From positions 74,995 through 138,994 of the forward strand of contig JBAVYM010000049.1 in the NCBI GenBank assembly GCA_049698775.1: a stretch of DNA of 64,000 bases, written 5' to 3'. Shown here piece by piece: positions 61,030 to 64,000 of the stretch. The notes below the pieces were generated by a model. The model was not told the origin of the DNA. It saw nothing but the letters and a program-made list of their open reading frames with translations, and searched no databases. Source of the stretch: REEB76 sp049698775 (GTDB taxonomy: Bacteria; Pseudomonadota; Gammaproteobacteria; Natronospirales; REEB76). The translations under genes and the position numbers were made by a program. Positions within the stretch are counted from its first letter, which is position 1. The number at the start of each line of letters is the position of its first letter.

Positions 61030-62748
61030 ATGCTTTCGATACCAAGAAAACTGTGCTTGCTTTTGGTCATACTTTTCCTCGCGGGCTGTGGGGGCGGCAG
61101 CTCCGAGATTAACAACCCTACTATCACTCTGGTTACCCCTGTCGCCACCGTTATCGCTGCGGGCACAACGTTGCAGCTAAACGCCGTGGTCGCCAACAGT
61201 GACAACACCACAGTGCTATGGTCCGTGAATAATATAAACGGTGGCGATAGCGCCGTGGGAACCATCTCAGCGCAAGGTCTATATACAGCGCCGAGCATGC
61301 CCCCGTCGAATGGTTCCATCGTCATCAGTGCCTCTCCCCAGGTCTTTCCGACGGTAAGCACTTCCGTAACCATCGGTATTACTTTCGCCGATGCTTCGCT
61401 AAACGGCAACTACGTATTTGCCATGAGCGGCACACAATCCGGCAGTCCATGGGCCATTGCAGGTAGTTTCACCGGCAATAACGGTATCATTAGCAACGGA
61501 ATCGAGGACATCAACGGACCCTCCGGTATCGCGCAGGCTTTGCCGTTTAGCGGCAGCTATTTTATTGATGCCAATGGTCAGGGAGCTGCCACCTTCACCA
61601 GCGCTCAAGGCAGCGTGACCATGGCATTTGCGCTGAATACCCAGGGACAAGCGGTGGTCATGCGCACTGACTCCGGAAGTGCGGCCAGCGGTAATTTCTA
61701 TCCACAATTGTCCACGGCCCTGACGCTGAACAATCTGAATGCGCCCTATGTTTTCAGTTTCACCGGCAGTGACTCATCCGGAAAGTTGCTCAACGCCATC
61801 GGTACCTTTGTCACCAACGGGTCCACTACCCTGGCTTCTGCCGAAGAAGATCTCAACGATGACGGTACCACGGCCAATCAGCCGTTCAACGGCTCGTACG
61901 GCAGCATCAGCAACGGCCGCGGCACCGCCACGTTTACGGATTCCACTGGCACGCGCACCTACAGTTTTTACGCTGTCTCTCCCCTGCAATTGCAATTCAT
62001 CGAGACCGACGCTTCCGGCCACCTCAGCGGCACCGCGTTTCAGCAACAATCCGTGGCCTTCACCACCACTTTGTCCGGAAGCTACGTGTTCTATGTTTCC
62101 GGCGGTAATGGAACAACTACATACGGTGCAGCAGGTGGTTTCACCACCAATACAACCACGGTCGGCAATATCAATGCCGGAACCGGTGATATCAATGTTG
62201 CCGGCAGCATGGCCAGCAATGCAACATTGACCGGAAGTTTCACAATTGGTACCGCCGGCCGCGGCACCGTCACCTTGAGCGGTGCCAACGGCACCAACAA
62301 CTATGTGTATTACCTGATCACGCCCAACCAGGCTTTCCTGCTGTCCACAGACACAGGCACCAATGCCAGTGGCCAATTGTTCCTGCAGAGCGGCGGCTAC
62401 GCCACGGCTGCATTGATCGGGAGTTATACCCTGTCCTTGGCCAGTCCCACCGGCGCCAGCACCCCCTCACTGGCGGTGGGCCTGCTCACCCTGAATGGCA
62501 ATGGCGCCCTCGCCGGATTCGAAACCGCCAACGACAATGGCACGTCTTCCGGTGAGCTGTCAGTGACCGGTATCTATGCGGTGACCGCCTCGACCAGCAC
62601 CACATCCACGCGCGGCGAGGCAACCCTCACCACCAATGGCGGCGCCAGCACGGACTTTATCTTTTATCCCATATCCAACAGCTCGGTAATCCTGCTGGGT
62701 GAAACCGGATCTTCCACGCTGGGGATATTACTGGGTCAGTACATGTAG
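61030..62748 (+). CDS. Large repeat-containing lipoprotein with Ig-like domain
   Basis: A 572-aa lipoprotein. The ATG at 61030 gives a signal peptide with the lipobox FLAGC (about residue 22) and a GGGSS linker. Residues about 30-120 form a bacterial Ig-like domain (TLVTPVATVIAAGTTLQLNA). Four repeats of about 105-110 aa follow, each beginning like LNGNYVFAMSG or LSGSYVFYVSG, with inner GSFTGNNG and GRGTATFTDSTGTR motifs. Thr, Ser, Gly and Asn are abundant and Cys is absent after the lipid anchor. It is likely a surface-exposed beta-rich protein. The repeat type recalls families common in Acidobacteria. Function unknown. Confidence 0.82.
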   Translation: MLSIPRKLCLLLVILFLAGCGGGSSEINNPTITLVTPVATVIAAGTTLQLNAVVANSDNTTVLWSVNNINGGDSAVGTISAQGLYTAPSMPPSNGSIVISASPQVFPTVSTSVTIGITFADASLNGNYVFAMSGTQSGSPWAIAGSFTGNNGIISNGIEDINGPSGIAQALPFSGSYFIDANGQGAATFTSAQGSVTMAFALNTQGQAVVMRTDSGSAASGNFYPQLSTALTLNNLNAPYVFSFTGSDSSGKLLNAIGTFVTNGSTTLASAEEDLNDDGTTANQPFNGSYGSISNGRGTATFTDSTGTRTYSFYAVSPLQLQFIETDASGHLSGTAFQQQSVAFTTTLSGSYVFYVSGGNGTTTYGAAGGFTTNTTTVGNINAGTGDINVAGSMASNATLTGSFTIGTAGRGTVTLSGANGTNNYVYYLITPNQAFLLSTDTGTNASGQLFLQSGGYATAALIGSYTLSLASPTGASTPSLAVGLLTLNGNGALAGFETANDNGTSSGELSVTGIYAVTASTSTTSTRGEATLTTNGGASTDFIFYPISNSSVILLGETGSSTLGILLGQYM

Positions 62749-62816
62749 CAGTCACCTCACCCGCATCCAATTGTGGATGAATGAACCGCCGCATCAGCAG
62801 AGGAGTTAAGGATCCA

Positions 62817-63635
62817 ATGTTATTCAAGAAACTCACGTTTTTCCCGGTACTGTTCCTCAGCATGCTGGCCACAGGCTGCGGCAGCTCGAGTTCTTCCACG
62901 CCCACCCCCATTCTGGAAGTGATTCCCGGCCCTTGGTCGGGAACCTACAGCCTCGGCAGCGGCAGCCAGGTTTCGGTAACCGGTGCGGTATCGGCCGGCG
63001 GTTTCAGTTATTTTGCCGACAATCAGGGTAATGTGTTCCTGCTGGAGGAAGTTCCAGAAACCACGCCATTTACCTCCACTGTTATCGGCACTGCTCCACA
63101 GGGCGAGACTTTCCCGGACGGTAACAACATCGATACATTTTCTGTCAATGGAAACTATTCGTCTACCGCAACTACAACCAGCATGCAAGCAACCCTTACC
63201 GGAATCGATCCAAATGACTATACGCCCGGCGTTGGTTATGCATCCACCGGCCTGAATGGCAACTTCAGCATGAATTCCAACATACCATACACCGGTACTC
63301 CGTCGCTAACAGATTTGCAGGGGCAGTGGAACGGCTATTACATTGGCAAGGTTTCCACCTCGGTTGCTCTCACAATCAGTGCAGATGGCACATTCAGCGG
63401 CAACGATGGCAATGGTTGTAGCATCAGCGGCAGTATCGTGCAGCAGGATCCCGGCACGAACCTTTTCTTCGTGAATTACATCACTACCGGAAACGGCTGC
63501 CCCGGCATTATGGACGGGTTGGCATTCGAAAGTTCAACAGACACCTCAGGGAATTTCGGCCATGCAGCCGGTACCTATCTTTATCTCGGAATATTTGGTT
63601 TGAGCGTGGCATATTCGACTGAGCTTAAACTATGA
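62817..63635 (+). CDS. Putative surface lipoprotein
   Basis: A 272-aa protein. The ATG at 62817 is preceded by AAGGA. The signal peptide ends in the lipobox-like LATGC and is followed by a Ser-rich stretch GSSSSSTPTP. The mature part is all-beta in appearance with a repeated pattern: GPWSGTYSLGSGSQVSVTGA near residue 40 and LQGQWNGYYIGKVSTSVALT near 170, suggesting two related domains. Later Cys pairs (GNGCSISGS, GNGCPGIM) could form a disulfide. Function unknown. It may be part of the same surface group as its upstream neighbour. Confidence 0.75.
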   Translation: MLFKKLTFFPVLFLSMLATGCGSSSSSTPTPILEVIPGPWSGTYSLGSGSQVSVTGAVSAGGFSYFADNQGNVFLLEEVPETTPFTSTVIGTAPQGETFPDGNNIDTFSVNGNYSSTATTTSMQATLTGIDPNDYTPGVGYASTGLNGNFSMNSNIPYTGTPSLTDLQGQWNGYYIGKVSTSVALTISADGTFSGNDGNGCSISGSIVQQDPGTNLFFVNYITTGNGCPGIMDGLAFESSTDTSGNFGHAAGTYLYLGIFGLSVAYSTELKL

Positions 63636-63719
63636 CCCCATCGATACAGATAAACGGATAGCTGACCGCTCAACTGGCTCAAGATGCGCGTATAAATGTT
63701 GAGGTGGCAAGAGGTGGCT

Positions 63720-63884
63720 ATGTTGAGGATGATCAAACCTCTGATTCTAACGGGCGCTTTGTTGCTGCTGACAGGATGTAGCGGTACGGAAAGCCCCTCC
63801 AGCTCTTCGGGAGTCACCGTAACTCCCTCCGATACACAGGTTCTGGCTGGCGCCACGTTGAAGATGACTGCCACGGGGGTGTAA
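63720..63884 (+). CDS. Short lipoprotein, probably truncated
   Basis: A 54-aa protein starting at the ATG at 63720. The signal peptide has the lipobox LLTGC followed by SGTESPSSSSGVTVTPSD. Then TQVLAGATLKMTATGV breaks off at a stop codon, exactly as an Ig-like domain begins (compare TVIAAGTTLQLNAVV in the lipoprotein at 61030). It is probably a remnant of a longer Ig-like lipoprotein, next to a possible transposase gene. Confidence 0.55.
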   Translation: MLRMIKPLILTGALLLLTGCSGTESPSSSSGVTVTPSDTQVLAGATLKMTATGV

Positions 63885-63943
63885 GAAAGTTTGTGTATTC
63901 GGTCATCCTGGCAGAGAGTGCCGAACCATTATAAGGAGTGACG

Positions 63944-64000
63944 ATGACCGTAGCCAAGCCAATGATTTCCAATGATCTGATTGATACCTTGCTGAAAGAC
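63944..64000 (+). CDS. N-terminus of a probable IS256-family transposase (partial)
   Basis: The window ends 57 bp into an open frame starting at the ATG at 63944 with AGGAG at 63934-63938. The visible residues MTVAKPMISNDLIDTLLKD resemble the start of IS256-family transposases, which often begin with such an acidic-Leu helix. Only 19 residues can be seen, so this stays tentative. Confidence 0.4.
   Translation, partial: MTVAKPMISNDLIDTLLKD

Noticed and set aside
1..64000. CRISPR arrays, rRNA genes or a replication origin
   Set aside because: No regularly spaced repeats with unique spacers, rRNA stretches or DnaA-box clusters were seen.

Overview
The window is chromosomal DNA of a GC-rich gammaproteobacterium, probably related to Xanthomonadales/Nevskiales. 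The evidence is the E. coli-type GshA, Hsp33, LolB, RlpA and MltB, the gene orders lolB-ispE-tRNAGln-prs-rplY-pth-ychF and mreBCD-mrdA-rodA-mltB-rlpA-dacA-dat-ybeD-lipB-lipA, the Pseudomonas-like minor-pilin operons, and the GTGGGAGCG-type REP repeats with a RAYT transposase. The species cannot be named from sequence alone.

Region 1 (1-15494) holds two successive type IV pilus minor-pilin clusters. The first is cut by the window start (pilW-pilX-pilY1-pilY2-like-pilE). The second is complete (fimT-fimU-pilV-pilW-pilX-pilY1-pilY2-like-pilE). They are separated by about 680 bp of intergenic DNA made of several kinds of dispersed palindromic repeat. The two pilE genes are nearly identical at both ends and differ in the middle. 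The two PilY1 proteins differ in N-terminal size.

Region 2 (15629-22605) holds gshA, a REP-associated tyrosine transposase flanked by REP hairpins, a small orphan protein, a DsbA/FrnE-family oxidoreductase, a CaCA cation exchanger, an HD-GYP c-di-GMP phosphodiesterase, a DUF1289 protein and a DoxX-like membrane protein.

Region 3 (about 21720-25457) is an integration hotspot at the 3' end of an elongator tRNA-Met(CAT). A perfect 48-bp direct repeat of the tRNA 3' half bounds a 2.4-kb decayed element. The element carries an integrase C-terminal remnant, a truncated IS3-family element and a two-gene low-GC cassette: a HEPN/AbiU2-like protein plus a one-TM protein of unknown function. Older partial att copies and a second integrase remnant lie further out. 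Beside them is a tract of consecutive hairpins, two of which show GGA in the loop. The two-gene cassette is the best candidate here for an undescribed defence or toxin-antitoxin-like system.

Region 4 (25522-48848) is housekeeping. It contains ychF, pth, rplY, prs, tRNA-Gln, ispE (whose stop codon lies inside the tRNA gene), lolB and a TPR lipoprotein, with hemA-prfA divergent. Next come two paralogous membrane proteins, a 2OG-Fe(II) oxygenase, a small lipoprotein with a strong terminator, and the transsulfuration pair cystathionine gamma-lyase/synthase and cystathionine beta-synthase. Then come prmC, a cyclophilin, marC, moeB with an overlapping thioesterase-like gene and a possible degenerate JAB protein, hslO, a frameshifted GIY-YIG gene, and gatB-gatA-gatC (gatC to 49186).

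Region 5 (49256-60920) is the rod-shape/cell-wall operon mreBCD-mrdA-rodA-mltB-rlpA-dacA, followed by a D-amino-acid aminotransferase, ybeD, lipB and lipA, with many start/stop overlaps. Region 6 (61030-64000) holds three putative lipoproteins (a large repeat-containing Ig-like one, a medium one and a 54-aa truncated one) and the start of a probable transposase gene at the window edge.
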